DNA of 64,000 nucleotides, from positions 11,922,001 to 11,986,000 of the forward strand of contig NC_060246.1 of NCBI RefSeq assembly GCF_921293095.1. The letters run 5' to 3'. This DNA is from Ischnura elegans. Taxonomy: Eukaryota; Arthropoda; Insecta; Odonata; Coenagrionidae. Every line of letters begins with the position of its first letter. The first letter of the stretch is position 1. A program made the translations under genes and the position numbers. Of the stretch, positions 53,963 to 64,000 are shown piece after piece. The notes beneath the pieces are model-generated. The model did not search any database and was not told the DNA's origin. It saw only the letters and a list, made by a program, of their open reading frames with translations.

Positions 53963-56900
53963 TCAGTTGTGGCTCGGAGGGGAGGGCAACACGATGTGCC
54001 GGCGACTCTCCATATTCTTCAGGTCGTACAGGACCTTCGGGACAAAAGATTTTGAATCTCAGTCAATCATACACAGATATCTTCTCATAGTGCTTCATAC
54101 CTAATGACTTCAATCAATAATGACCCATCTCATATGAGTTAGTGTGCCATTGCCATTCTTGTCCGCTTCCATCGGCAAGAAGGGAAATCAGTGGAATGGG
54201 TGATTTAGGATATAAATGGACATCAGTATAGCATTACCATACACAGTGACGCAGCGAGGGGGGGGGGGTTTTTGGGGGATAAACCCCCCTCCCCCAGAGC
54301 TCAGAGAAATTTTTAAGTTTAATCCATTTTACTTTTTGGATTGTTATTACTTATAGAATAGTGTTTGGATTTATCAAATATCCCTCAGAAAGTCGTAAAA
54401 CTCGCCATTTTGAACCATTATTCTTAAATTATTTCTGGAGGAGGGCCCCCTCAACTCCTGCTTACCCTGGTGGGTATGCAATACCCCCACACCCATAAGT
54501 ATTAGTTACCCTAAAACCCCCCTAGCCTTAATTCCTAGTTGCGCCCCTGACCATACCTATGATGAAACATTAGTCACAAAAAATATTTTGAATGCATGAA
54601 TCACGTTTTCGAGCATTGGTGGCAGCATGGTAGGCAGGAAGAACCTTGAGATCCCAGAAGAAAGAATTCCCCCCTCTCCCCCCTAGCCTCTCTTGGTAAT
54701 TACAAGACCAAATGCCTTCCCACAAGTGCCCACCTTGGAAATACTCTTATGACCATGGCTACAATGGTTCACAAGGAATATTACAACTGACCTCCAGGAT
54801 ACATGCGTTACTCCATGCTTGGGTGCGGCAGCTGCCCCCACAGAATGCTCCATCCTTGTTTGTCAGCTCAGGGAGTCCCCGCCAGGGAGAAGTCTGAACC
54901 TCGGAGAAGTGTGCGGCAAGGAGGGATCTTATAGAAGAAGCTGTTCTTTGCAGCCGCAAGTCTCCCGTACCATCCTCCAACATCCCGGACTTTTTTGCGA
55001 AGATGAGGCGGGCTCGGAGAAAGAACCCCATTGGCCACAGCCACTCCTGAAAAAAAATGGAAGAAATATATAACTCAGCTGATCCACAAGAGTAGAACAC
55101 ACATTCAGAGCCTCATCATTTTTGGTCAACAATCCTAAGATTAGTTTGATGCAACTCTCCACTCAATTCCCTTAGCAACTAAGTAACAGCTCAGATGTAG
55201 GTATTTGAATTTCCCATTAACTATAGCAGCAAAAATTGTAGAATGCTGAACTTAAAGCATTCGGGTAGATTTACCTCGGATAATCAATGAATCATGTACC
55301 TAATATGCCTTATTATTCCTTGTGTATATGACCACACCCCGTTTAACGTCATTTCGCGATAACGTCACAAAAATTTTGAGATCATCATTCGTTTATCGCA
55401 ACTTCGCTTCGCGATAACGTCAAGTCTTTTAAATTCCGCGCGAGAAAAAAGGCGAAGCGGCGGGCGTTGCAGGTTGTTCGTTTTGTGGGCGGTAATACAG
55501 GCAGTCTAAACAAAGTGTAAAACGGTGTGTTTATTGTTAATTGCGATTACGGTTATAGCAAATTTTCTGCTAAATGAATTCTTACGTAGGTGCACAAGGT
55601 TTCACTTGACATAATGGTTTTCAGAAACCTAAAAAGTGATTTCAAGGCATTTTTCCGTGTAGAACTCGGAGTTTTTGTCGTCACTTTTTTCGCCGTGTTC
55701 ACAATAATTTTGGTTCCCGTAACTGCGACGATGTTTCAGCAATGATGATGCCTAGGCGACGCTCGCCCGGGCGACCACCATAGCGAAGCCGAAAAGCAAA
55801 TGCGGGAAGATACAATAATGGAGGATTTAATCATTGCTGCTATTGTCGTCGATGAAGATAGGAACTCGTATTTATGCCATAGTTTGGCATTCCCATCGTA
55901 AAAAATGCCCCAGATATGATACGCTAAAATTTTTTCGCGTAGGAATTGTGAAATCTAAGAGCCGATATTCACTTTTTACATTGTTTCTTATGGGATATTA
56001 TGCTTCGATTAACGTCATTTAGTTTATAGTCACATTTTTCAGGAACGGTAAGTGACGTTAAATGAGGACTCACTGTAGTCACAAATGTGTAGCAACAAAA
56101 TATTTGACTACGTTGTACCTTTTGTAGAGAGAATAACACCTCCAAATTAAAAATACCTTTTAAATTTCATTGAAGTTTATTCATTTTATCCAAGATTTCA
56201 ATAGTCAAAGATGTAGAAAAGCATGTTAGTATCTACATATGTATTATTGAAAAAACCTTTCAAAACTTTTCACATAGGAAATTTTTTTATTGTTCTTCTT
56301 ACTTAAAAAGAATATTGATGAAAGTTGCCCTCCCTCAATGGGCACTATGTTTAGTGGATTAGAAATAATTAAACTCTCAGCCATGTGTGGCTCAAACTTC
56401 TGGTAATGTAACCAAAACCTTCATGGTTGTTAATTATTCATGTACAACAAGGAGTAAATGGGAGTACAGTCGGAGATTTTTGACCCAGAAATCTAAACTA
56501 AAGGCAGACATCTAAATGTGTATATATTTTACAGAAGGTTTTCTGGAATTTTGAGACTTTATTTTTCATGAATTCCTAGTAACTTGACAGCCATTACTGT
56601 CATTAAAAGCCTCTACACACAGTTAGGCTTCCAAGGCCAGTATGCGACTATAACCCCTGGTAGTTCTCTACGATGGGAGCAACAATGCATTGTCTTATTA
56701 CATGAGCTAACCCCACATATCTGTGGTACAAATGGACATGGGTGAAAATAACATTCATGCTGATCGAAACCTACTTGCATTGCGTATGACCAGGGATAAT
56801 TGAAGCCACAGTAGAGCTTGCATAGCGATCAAAGAAACATCACCAAAAGAAATATTAGTTCTTCTTCTCACAGTGCATATGCATTGATATGCATTAATTA

Positions 56901-59900
56901 GTATTTATAGCGAAATTAATTTATAATACGTTTGTATTCAAAGGTTGATAAGAGGTTATTAAAAATAGTCGCTGTAATTTTGGCTCACGACAAAGAACTG
57001 AGAGAATCAGATTTTATAACATTACGAGGGCTTTTACATAGGAGTTAAATTGGATATTTTATCGAATTTCACCGCAAATGTACACTTAGAATGTGGCAAA
57101 CTGAGTAACATATATCTTTAGATTTAAATCATTACAATATCGCTCCTATAAATTTGCTATTAAGTTTTAAAAGTAACAATTAAACATCTAACCTTAGAGT
57201 CTTAAAAATTTGCTCTAAGTGATGATAACTCCGTTAATATGAACGCTAGAGTTCCGTTTAAAATTTGGAACCGATCAGCAAAACATCCAGAATGTAATTC
57301 TTGGCATTGATTTTCAATAAATGCAACATGTACGATTTTAGTTATTCCACCTTTTAAACAAAAAAGTGACCATGAGCACCTTTCTTGAGTGAGACCCCAA
57401 GTGCCGGAATGGGCCGAGATAATCCCCACACGGACAATAGGAAAGGGTCGGACCTCTCGTGCCGAGGGACCCTAATGGCAGTTGGGACCCACTTGGCATG
57501 CTTGACCGCAAAACCGTGAAAACATGGCCTTCGACCTTTTGCTTCGAAAAATTCAAGCCGTAAAAACCCGGCCTTCATCCTTGAGCATCGGAAAATTCAG
57601 GCCGTGAAATCACGCCCTCCGTAGGGAAAAGGTTAAATGACTGTTGAATTAAGAGAGATCACATCGTTTTCTCTCGAATCATGGTAAAAATCATGCGATA
57701 GTGCTCGCTTTATGATATTAATAAATAAATAATACATGTTCACTAATGCATGTATGTTTATTTACACACATAAATATAATGGTTTAAAAGATGGTAGTGC
57801 CTTTCATTTCTGACGGATATGAAAAAACGGTGCCTAACACTAAAACCTCTCTATTGAAAACCTCCATAGATCAAATTGCCCAAATTTTGGTCCCCTCCAT
57901 TACGATGTAAAGAGGTTTTACTGCACTTAGAAAATGCCTACCATGATGAATTGTAAGTAGAAGTTGAGACCCGCTGCGAAAGAAATTTCAACGTGTTTAC
58001 ATTTAAAATCTATTACATGCATGGTTATTTATTCTTTAATTACTCAAGAAAGGAACCAAAAATGTTAAGATTCCATAATTACCGGCCCTTGATGATAGTT
58101 AAAACCATGCGCCACCGAAGAGTCATCAGAATCATTGGCTCCATCGTAGTTGCCCCTGTAGGCCCAGTCACTGGGGTCAAGGGTCTTCATGCCCAGGGGC
58201 CCTCGGAGAACTTGATCAGCAACTGTGAGGGCCTTCCATGCATTCGACACATCAAAGAGCTCAGGTGCCTGAAGATAAAATCGGGATTTAATAAACATAG
58301 AAGAAAAATTGATTGTTTCCTCCCAATTATTTCAATGAGACTCAGAAATCTTAAATGGCAGAGATGTAAAAAAACTACTACAGAATGAATGAAACTGAGG
58401 AGAAGCCAGCAACTAACCAACCACTTACTAGTGGGCCAAAAGCCATCAATAGTACAATCTAATGATTGCTCTCAGGTGAAATGTGCTTCTGCATATAAGC
58501 CTCATTATGTATAGAAAATGATTTCTTTCGCAATTAAAGTTATCTGTCTGTACCAAAAGAGCTCCAATATCAAGAAGTTCAGACTGTATTTACAGCCCTC
58601 ATGACCCTCCCTTTTTTGTTAAGTGGTTGACAAAAATTAAAACTTGTAATAGTTAGAAGCAAAGATAGATTGATTCCAAAGGTGCATGTATATAAATTAC
58701 AATGGGATCCTTAACTTTGCAATTCATTAAAATAATTTGATAGGTGGAAGAGAAAGATAGGCAAGTCACCACCAAAACACAATCTTCCCCACTCAGCTAT
58801 TGCCGTACTCACTCCTCTAAGCGTAATATAAGAAAGCACATATAAATGTTGCCGCCCACTTTTAATTACTTGATGAGGTCAAAGTTCAACGATTTCTGGT
58901 TCACTCAATTGTTAACCTTTTCCTGCCAACACCTAGGAGAGGAAAACGTTTTCCATGCTACCAGTACCTACCATAAGAATATTTTAAAACTCTCTCTGCG
59001 GAGATCTTTTTTGGGGAGGAGTAGTACATATTCTAGACCCTCCCATTTGGGACACAACTCAACAGGGTGCCCGGCCGTTACCCTGGCCACTGGACTAGAC
59101 CCTCTAGATCTTGACACGAATTAATGGTTAATTTATTGCATTACCAGTGTTTTTTAAACCAAATATGGCTCTTTATTTTCTATAATTTACTCTTCTATAT
59201 GAATAACTGACATTTTTAAGCATTGTAAAATTTTTAATGGATATCTAGTTTTTATAATAACAAAGTTTGTGAATACACGGTGTTAAGACTCTAAATTCAG
59301 AAGTCCATTACTGGTAACACTTTTCATTACTGGTAAAAATTTCATTTCAAAATTGCTTACGCACAGAACAAAATAAAGAATTTGTTTCGAAATATTAAAA
59401 AATTGAGTATGCAACAGAACGTTTCCTTTCAATAACAACTGGCAATAAAGTAACCACTTCTCAACGGATTCCTACAGTAAGGAGGGTCATAAACGAGTGG
59501 GAGGGTCGGGCTTAATTGCCGAGAAGTGGCCCTAAGGTCTCACTAAGCTAAGTCTCAGGCAGGGCCTGAATGCATCAGACCATTGCTACCTCAGCCATCA
59601 CTTCCCTTTCCCCGCGACAGCTATAGTTGATGATAGGTCTTCTGCATTTGAAAATGCTCATCGGCTCCACCTAACGTTCGGCGTGAAAGGGTTGAGGGAA
59701 AACCCCTCACCAAGAGATGTGCTCACAGATTATAAACAACGTCAAACCACACAAGGCATATGCACAAGACCAAGGAGCAACTGCATCACGGTGAACTGCT
59801 CGAAAGAAGTCAGTGTAATCACAAAATTATCAGCAAAACGGTTAAGGCCATCGTCTTTTCATCGTGAATAGCTGGGAAAGTAAGTGATGGATTGAAAAAA

Positions 59901-62900
59901 TAAATTCTATCCACCCTGCCCCTCTCTATGGAGCAAATGGCCTTAGCTGTCGGTTGCCTCCTACAAATACCCAAATACTATAATTATTAAATAATGGCTG
60001 AATGAAGCAGACTGAACTTAGCAACCCCTTCCATCGACCAATTTTTTTTCTGAATATTAATAATTGTGTGAGTGAAAGAGCCCAGACAATGATTTCAAAG
60101 AAGGTGCAGAAGGTGCTTTGTTCTCATGAGAGAGAGAGAGAGAGAGTTTGGTAATTTCCTGGGAATTTCTAAAGAATACATTCAGCACTGACCTTTCAGA
60201 AATCAGAATTTCATGAATAACATTTCTACCCTTAATTTCCAGGGGGAGATTTTTAATTCCATTTCCCAGCTCAAGGACTAATGAACCAGAAAAACATATC
60301 TCAAATTTAAATGATTACAAGTATGCCACCGAAAAAATTTCTACTACCTCAATACCACCTGGAATAAAAACTAGTTCATATTTCAATTACACTTTTGTCA
60401 ATACTTACAACAGCCATGGCAACAGTGAAGTTTGGACGAAGTTGGTAGTCAGCCCACGGCTGAGACGCTCCAACAGAGTCTTTGTAAATACAGCGACGGT
60501 TCACCAGCTTTCTGTTGATATTGTCACCAAACTCTTCATCTTTATCACCAATCCAGAAATACTTCTCAAAATTGTCCCTAATTTTGGAGGCCCACTCGTC
60601 AAATGTCCAGAACATTACTTTTCCTAGAGGAACAATTAAATATTTCTAATGTTGATACTCATCGTAAAGGAATTAACAACTATACAATAAAATAATTTAC
60701 CAATAAATGCCTCGTGGCACAGTCTCGTACCACACACTGGTAAGTTACTTAACTAATTTTCTTTTTATTCCTCTGGATTCCATCTTCATTTACAACCATT
60801 CATCAATTCATTACTTTTGAACAAAATGTACCACATTTTGCTTCCATATATTTCACAATATTTAACAAGATGATAGATGCTTGAAATTACACGATTCATA
60901 ATGAACAAAAAACACTAGTTTCTTGTAGGGCACGTCAATTTTCATTTACTTACTGCCTTGGTGGCTATTCAAGTTCCCTAAATAAGATGCTTCTATAAAA
61001 AGGTAATTTGACATAGGTAACCCACACATTACCATACCCACAGGTTGGGTTGGCTATCAAATCATCACCTTTGTAACAGCACAAGACTAGAAAAAATCAG
61101 TTATGCATAATCATGATATCGTGTCTCAGATGATTCTTTACAATTTTCAATAATTAATACCAAAATATGTTTTTCACCGCCAGAGCATTATATGGGCATG
61201 CAATATTTGCACCTCATAGATTCTGATTTTCACACCTCTTTCCCTCAAATCTATTCACCAATTTTCACGGTCCTTATTAATAACAAACAACCCATTTCAT
61301 TGCTTCACAACCAAAAAAGCTCCACATACACTCATCTACATAGAAAGGCATTATCTTGAATACAATGTTCACAGATACGGAATGCATTGTGCATCTACAA
61401 TTGTGCACCTTCTTCACTTAATTTTCAACGATAGGGTAGTTTCATTCATCAAAGAAATCAATATCTATTGATTGCAGCTGGCGTCCCATCATTATAATGC
61501 GATAATTACATACTAGATACTGAAGTGAAGAAATCCCAATATACTTGGAAATCTGGTCAAATGTAATCTCATTTTGAAAAAGCTCAGAATAGTGGTCACT
61601 CAGTAAGACTTTCATAACAATAGGGTGGTTTCCTATTATTTTTTTATTGCCTGAATCGAAAGATTGTTACTCTTGGAGTACACATTTCACGCTCTTAGAT
61701 TTTTGAATGACGATATCTATTTTTCACGACTAAATGAAAAGTGAAAATTTTCAAGCGCGCGAAAACATGACGGATAAGTATGAATGCTGGGAAAAGCCCG
61801 TGTGACGTCATTCTGGATCCCACTTCCACTGTGTGAGGTGACCTTGGGGCGAGGCTCTGAGCGCTGATACGACGCAGGATGCTAGTAGGTAGCAGAGTAC
61901 CCTGCTAGCAGGTAACGCTTGGCTTAAATAAGGATTATTAATACCTTATCAAACAAAGGAAACTTTCCGACCTTAGGCAGTTTTAATAGGTGATTATTAA
62001 GAGATGGTTCCCTGAGCTGTGTGCCTTATGCATGCATTGGTAATCTCAGACGATGTAAAACTCCTATCTACTCGTATAGAAACTAGGTCCCTGTGACGTC
62101 ATGTGGAGTGGCATCGCATGGGCGCCAATCTGGCCTTTTTCAAATGCGGTTCAAATTGACCATTGCCATATGTCTGAACTGGGATTTGTAAAACCAAATA
62201 ATTTGTATACTATATATACACTAATGCTGTGTAACGAATCACAATCAATGCCTTTCGTTTTCTTTGACAAAAGAAACTACCCTGTTGACAAGAACAGTGA
62301 TACAAGAGGAAACAAATACATGAGTGCAGCTGCTCACCAGTATTGGCATCATTTCTGGTCACGCCATTGTGTGGATAGAGACCACGCTTGTTCATCTCCG
62401 ACAACCAGCGCACTACCGCAGCACTGAGACCGACCAGCTCCACAGCACTGCCATCTCGAGGAGTGGCTGGTTTCCCACGATTGCCGGCCTTCTCACTCGA
62501 GCCCATTTTATCCATCCATGTACCACAATTGTGCTCGTTACCACCATAAACAAAGCCTTGAAAGAAAAAAAAGAGCATTTATGCAGTGACATCATTACAC
62601 AAATGGCATACAAGTATGTAATGTTAATCTAATATCAATAAATATGTTTAGAAATAAATGAAATATCTATAACATGTGTTATCACGGCATTTTTATTGGA
62701 GTCAAATTCAAGTCAGGAGCTGTTGAGTCGCTGTTCACACATTCCTTTTTCCTTTCAATTTCGTTCCTGTGATGCATTATAACTGTGAAATGTTGAATGA
62801 TTGAATGACTGCCAATCTAATCCTAACAAAGCTGGCCAGATTTTATTGGCCAATAATATCTGGCCAGCTCTGCAGTAATGCAGTGAAAATTTGTAATTAT

Positions 62901-63879
62901 GTATTTATCCACAGCAGCCGATAAGTTCAAAGTAGAAGGGCATTTAGTCCAACCATTGAGTGTTAATTCACACCCAAAAAGCTTAAAAGAAATAACAAAT
63001 GCAAGGCCTAATTATAAATGAGAATATTCTTCCAGCACATCATTTGAATGAAAAATATGAATGACTCTAATTCTATACTGGAAAATGCTGCTGCTGAAAT
63101 AACGCTGGAGGAGGGTGAAAATGCCTAAGGAAGAAAAAATATGAAACTCCACACACTCACCTGTTTCTAAACGGACACCAATTTCAATGTTGAATCCTAA
63201 TTCGGACATGTGGGCATCTATTTTTCGCCCTGCTCCACGCTCTCGGAACTTGAGTCCTTGGAAATGGATGTTCAAGGCTTCCTGCATCACATCACAGAGC
63301 CGCATTTCCTACATCATGTCACACGAGAGGTTACGATCAGTTAAAATCCTTTAACTGGCCACATAACTGATAGTTTGTAAAAAATGAAATAATTTTCTCC
63401 TTACCAGTAGATAATAACCTAAAATTATTTTATTCTCATGAAAACTTGAGCACTGATCAAATTTTCCTGACAATTCCATATTTCCCCAGTTTACCCTGAT
63501 TCTTATCATCGTGTAAATGGAAAGGACTTACTGGTGGTAAGAGTTTGCAACCCAATACAAGCCACTACTACCATAAGTCAAAGTAAACTGAATAACAGCA
63601 CAACAAAAGAAATGTCTAAAGTAATATCTCCAACATATTACCACGGCACAACTGGAATCTGGATCTGCAATGGGTGGAGAATCATCAGTGGGGAATATCC
63701 TGGAAACAACGTCTTGCAGGATTGCTTCTCCACCACGCACGTCTTCCACATAATTACGAATTGCATAGAGCCACCACCAGATGGCATCACGACAATTAAA
63801 TCGGGCATGTGTCCCCTTATCCAACAGATTTGGAATCAGCCCGTGCCGCAGACAGCTGGCATACCCAAGAATGTGGTAC
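53963..63879 (-). CDS. AGL: glycogen debranching enzyme, 3' seven exons (partial)
   Basis: AGL is a cytosolic glycogen-degrading enzyme that moves maltosyl/maltotriosyl stubs (4-alpha-glucanotransferase) and then hydrolyses the alpha-1,6 branch glucose (amylo-1,6-glucosidase, GH133). Exons, 5' to 3': 63879-63642, 63308-63161, 62556-62338, 60623-60409, 58268-58083, 55046-54792, 54034-53963. All have GT..AG edges and matching phases. Landmarks: [20 protein letters not shown] and FPTDDSPP (exon 1), [12 protein letters not shown] (2), [20 protein letters not shown] and [18 protein letters not shown] (3), [11 protein letters not shown] and [14 protein letters not shown] (4), [10 protein letters not shown] and GFNYHQGP (5), [14 protein letters not shown] and [17 protein letters not shown] (6), VLYDLKN and an ~18-residue tail (7). 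By family knowledge the Asp in TWMDKM and the Glu in QGPEWLWP are likely catalytic residues of the glucosidase. The transferase half and 5' exons are outside the window. The 18-residue extension after VLYDL is longer than in most animal AGLs, which stop near that point. Confidence 0.93.
54244..54549. mobile_element. hAT-like MITE (CAGTGGCGCAGC family) in last AGL intron
   Basis: A 306 bp element with ends CAGTGACGCAGCGAGGGG and CCTTAATTCCTAGTTGCGCC. It is flanked by ACCATACA (54236-54243) and ACCATACC (54550-54557), a 7/8 match. It is in the same orientation as the copy at 32938, with a G-run of about 11 bases near 54260. It sits between the last two AGL exons. Confidence 0.75.
55112..55200. 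mobile_element. second copy of the short SINE-like repeat
   Basis: CATCATTTTTGGTCAACAATCC, then AGATTAGTTTGATGCAACTC and TCCACTCAATTCCCTTAGCA, matches 25433-25500 (GGTCAACAATCCTAGGATTG etc.). It lies in the AGL intron, 65 bp upstream of the exon that starts at 55046. No TSD was found, so this copy is older or truncated. Confidence 0.55.
55329..56075. mobile_element. possible pogo/Tigger-like element (TA target)
   Basis: The right end read inward is CAGTGAGTCCTCATTTAACG, then TCACTTACCG, followed outward by TA. The left end has CCCCGTTTAACGTCATTTCG after TATA. ATTTAACGTCA is shared by both ends, and ACGTCA motifs recur inside (55360-55420, 56010-56060). It is about 747 bp with no intact transposase. 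The left terminus is diverged, so the exact start is uncertain. It lies in an AGL intron. Confidence 0.5.
56076..58082. other. AGL intron, no feature with clear ends
   Basis: AT-rich intronic sequence between the AGL exons at 55046 and 58083. A GC-richer patch at about 57360-57640 (GGGTCGGACCTCTCGTGCCG, CGGCCTTCATCCTTGAGC) may be repeat-derived. Its right side ends GGGAAAAGG before TTAA, but no matching left end was found. Overlapping short frames here look spurious. Confidence 0.4.
58269..60408. other. AGL intron with repeat scraps
   Basis: Intron between AGL exons 4 and 5. It contains the second copy of the GGCGCAAATGACCT-type repeat (59925-60000) and a (GA)n microsatellite at 60128-60148. 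A moderately GC-rich stretch at 59480-59700 has no recognisable ends. No other coding exon is visible. Confidence 0.5.
60624..62337. other. AGL intron
   Basis: AT-rich intron between AGL exons 3 and 4. No repeats with clear boundaries. The plus frame at 62101-62427 overlaps the AGL exon on the opposite strand and is a shadow. Confidence 0.5.
62557..63160. other. AGL intron
   Basis: Intron between AGL exons 2 and 3. A small internal inverted repeat is visible near 62832-62872 (GCTGGCCAGATTTTATTGGC and CCAATAATATCTGGCCAGCT). Otherwise featureless. Confidence 0.5.
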
Positions 63880-64000
63880 CTGCAACAAGATGACATGAAA
63901 ATCAACAAGAGGATAAAATTGCAACATTATCACAGAAGAAATATTTGAATGAAAATTAGATAAACAAATTTGATGAGTAAAGAGATCCATGCATTGGATT

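Noticed and set aside
60128-60148. (GA)n tract as a regulatory GAGA site
   Set aside because: It sits deep in an AGL intron with no other promoter signals; a plain microsatellite is sufficient.

Overview
This window is nuclear DNA from a eukaryote, almost certainly an arthropod. Most of it is AT-rich non-coding sequence holding small introns with GT..AG signals, a multi-exon animal-type enzyme gene, and a dense, nested layer of non-LTR retrotransposons, Helitrons and short inverted-repeat DNA transposons. The commonest element is a CR1/L2-type LINE whose 3' end carries a (TACATC)n tail and an endonuclease-RT ORF2. That style is familiar from large insect genomes; an odonate or orthopteroid insect is my guess, not something the sequence proves. 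There are no prokaryotic operons, no CRISPR array and no clearly functional RNA gene.

Layout: 1-10.4 kb is LINE and Helitron debris, then a run of purine-rich, exon-like modules (4.8-8.8 kb) and three copies of a 3' repeat unit (8.7-10.4 kb), possibly an undescribed spliced non-coding transcript. 11-30 kb is a LINE graveyard with at least ten copies, tail-to-head joins, one nearly full-length LINE split by another LINE, a fold-back, and Helitron scraps. Inside it sits one GC-rich 3'-terminal coding exon of an unrecognised gene (about 26.3-26.8 kb, minus). 30.7-34.7 kb holds several hAT-type MITEs and a small, unrecognised three-exon gene on the plus strand with a CpG-rich promoter carrying two CCAAT boxes. 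35.1-37.7 kb is a complete 2.5 kb DNA transposon with about 340 bp terminal inverted repeats, a 9 bp target duplication and a decayed transposase-like gene. 39-44 kb contains a fold-back element, another LINE interrupted by a 215 bp insertion, a Helitron that itself carries a MITE, and a palindromic tRNA-like repeat. 44-53.5 kb is mostly gene-poor, with a piggyBac-like MITE, a 1.6 kb hAT-like element and a C-terminal exon for a membrane-anchored tail.

The best-supported gene is the 3' half of glycogen debranching enzyme (AGL), minus strand. Seven exons lie between 63879 and 53963 and cover most of the glucosidase (GH133) part; the 5' exons lie beyond the window. Directly after its stop codon (TGA followed by C) the same frame stays open, and a good splice acceptor just inside that stretch has the same phase as the AGL penultimate exon donor. 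This second terminal exon can splice in phase to an exon at 50.07-49.37 kb ending in a predicted transmembrane helix. Either a separate gene starts at the AGL 3' end, or AGL has an alternative membrane-anchored isoform. This is the most testable new idea in the window.

Many element boundaries rest on target-site duplications read by eye. Family names for MITEs follow TSD length and terminal bases and were not checked against any database.
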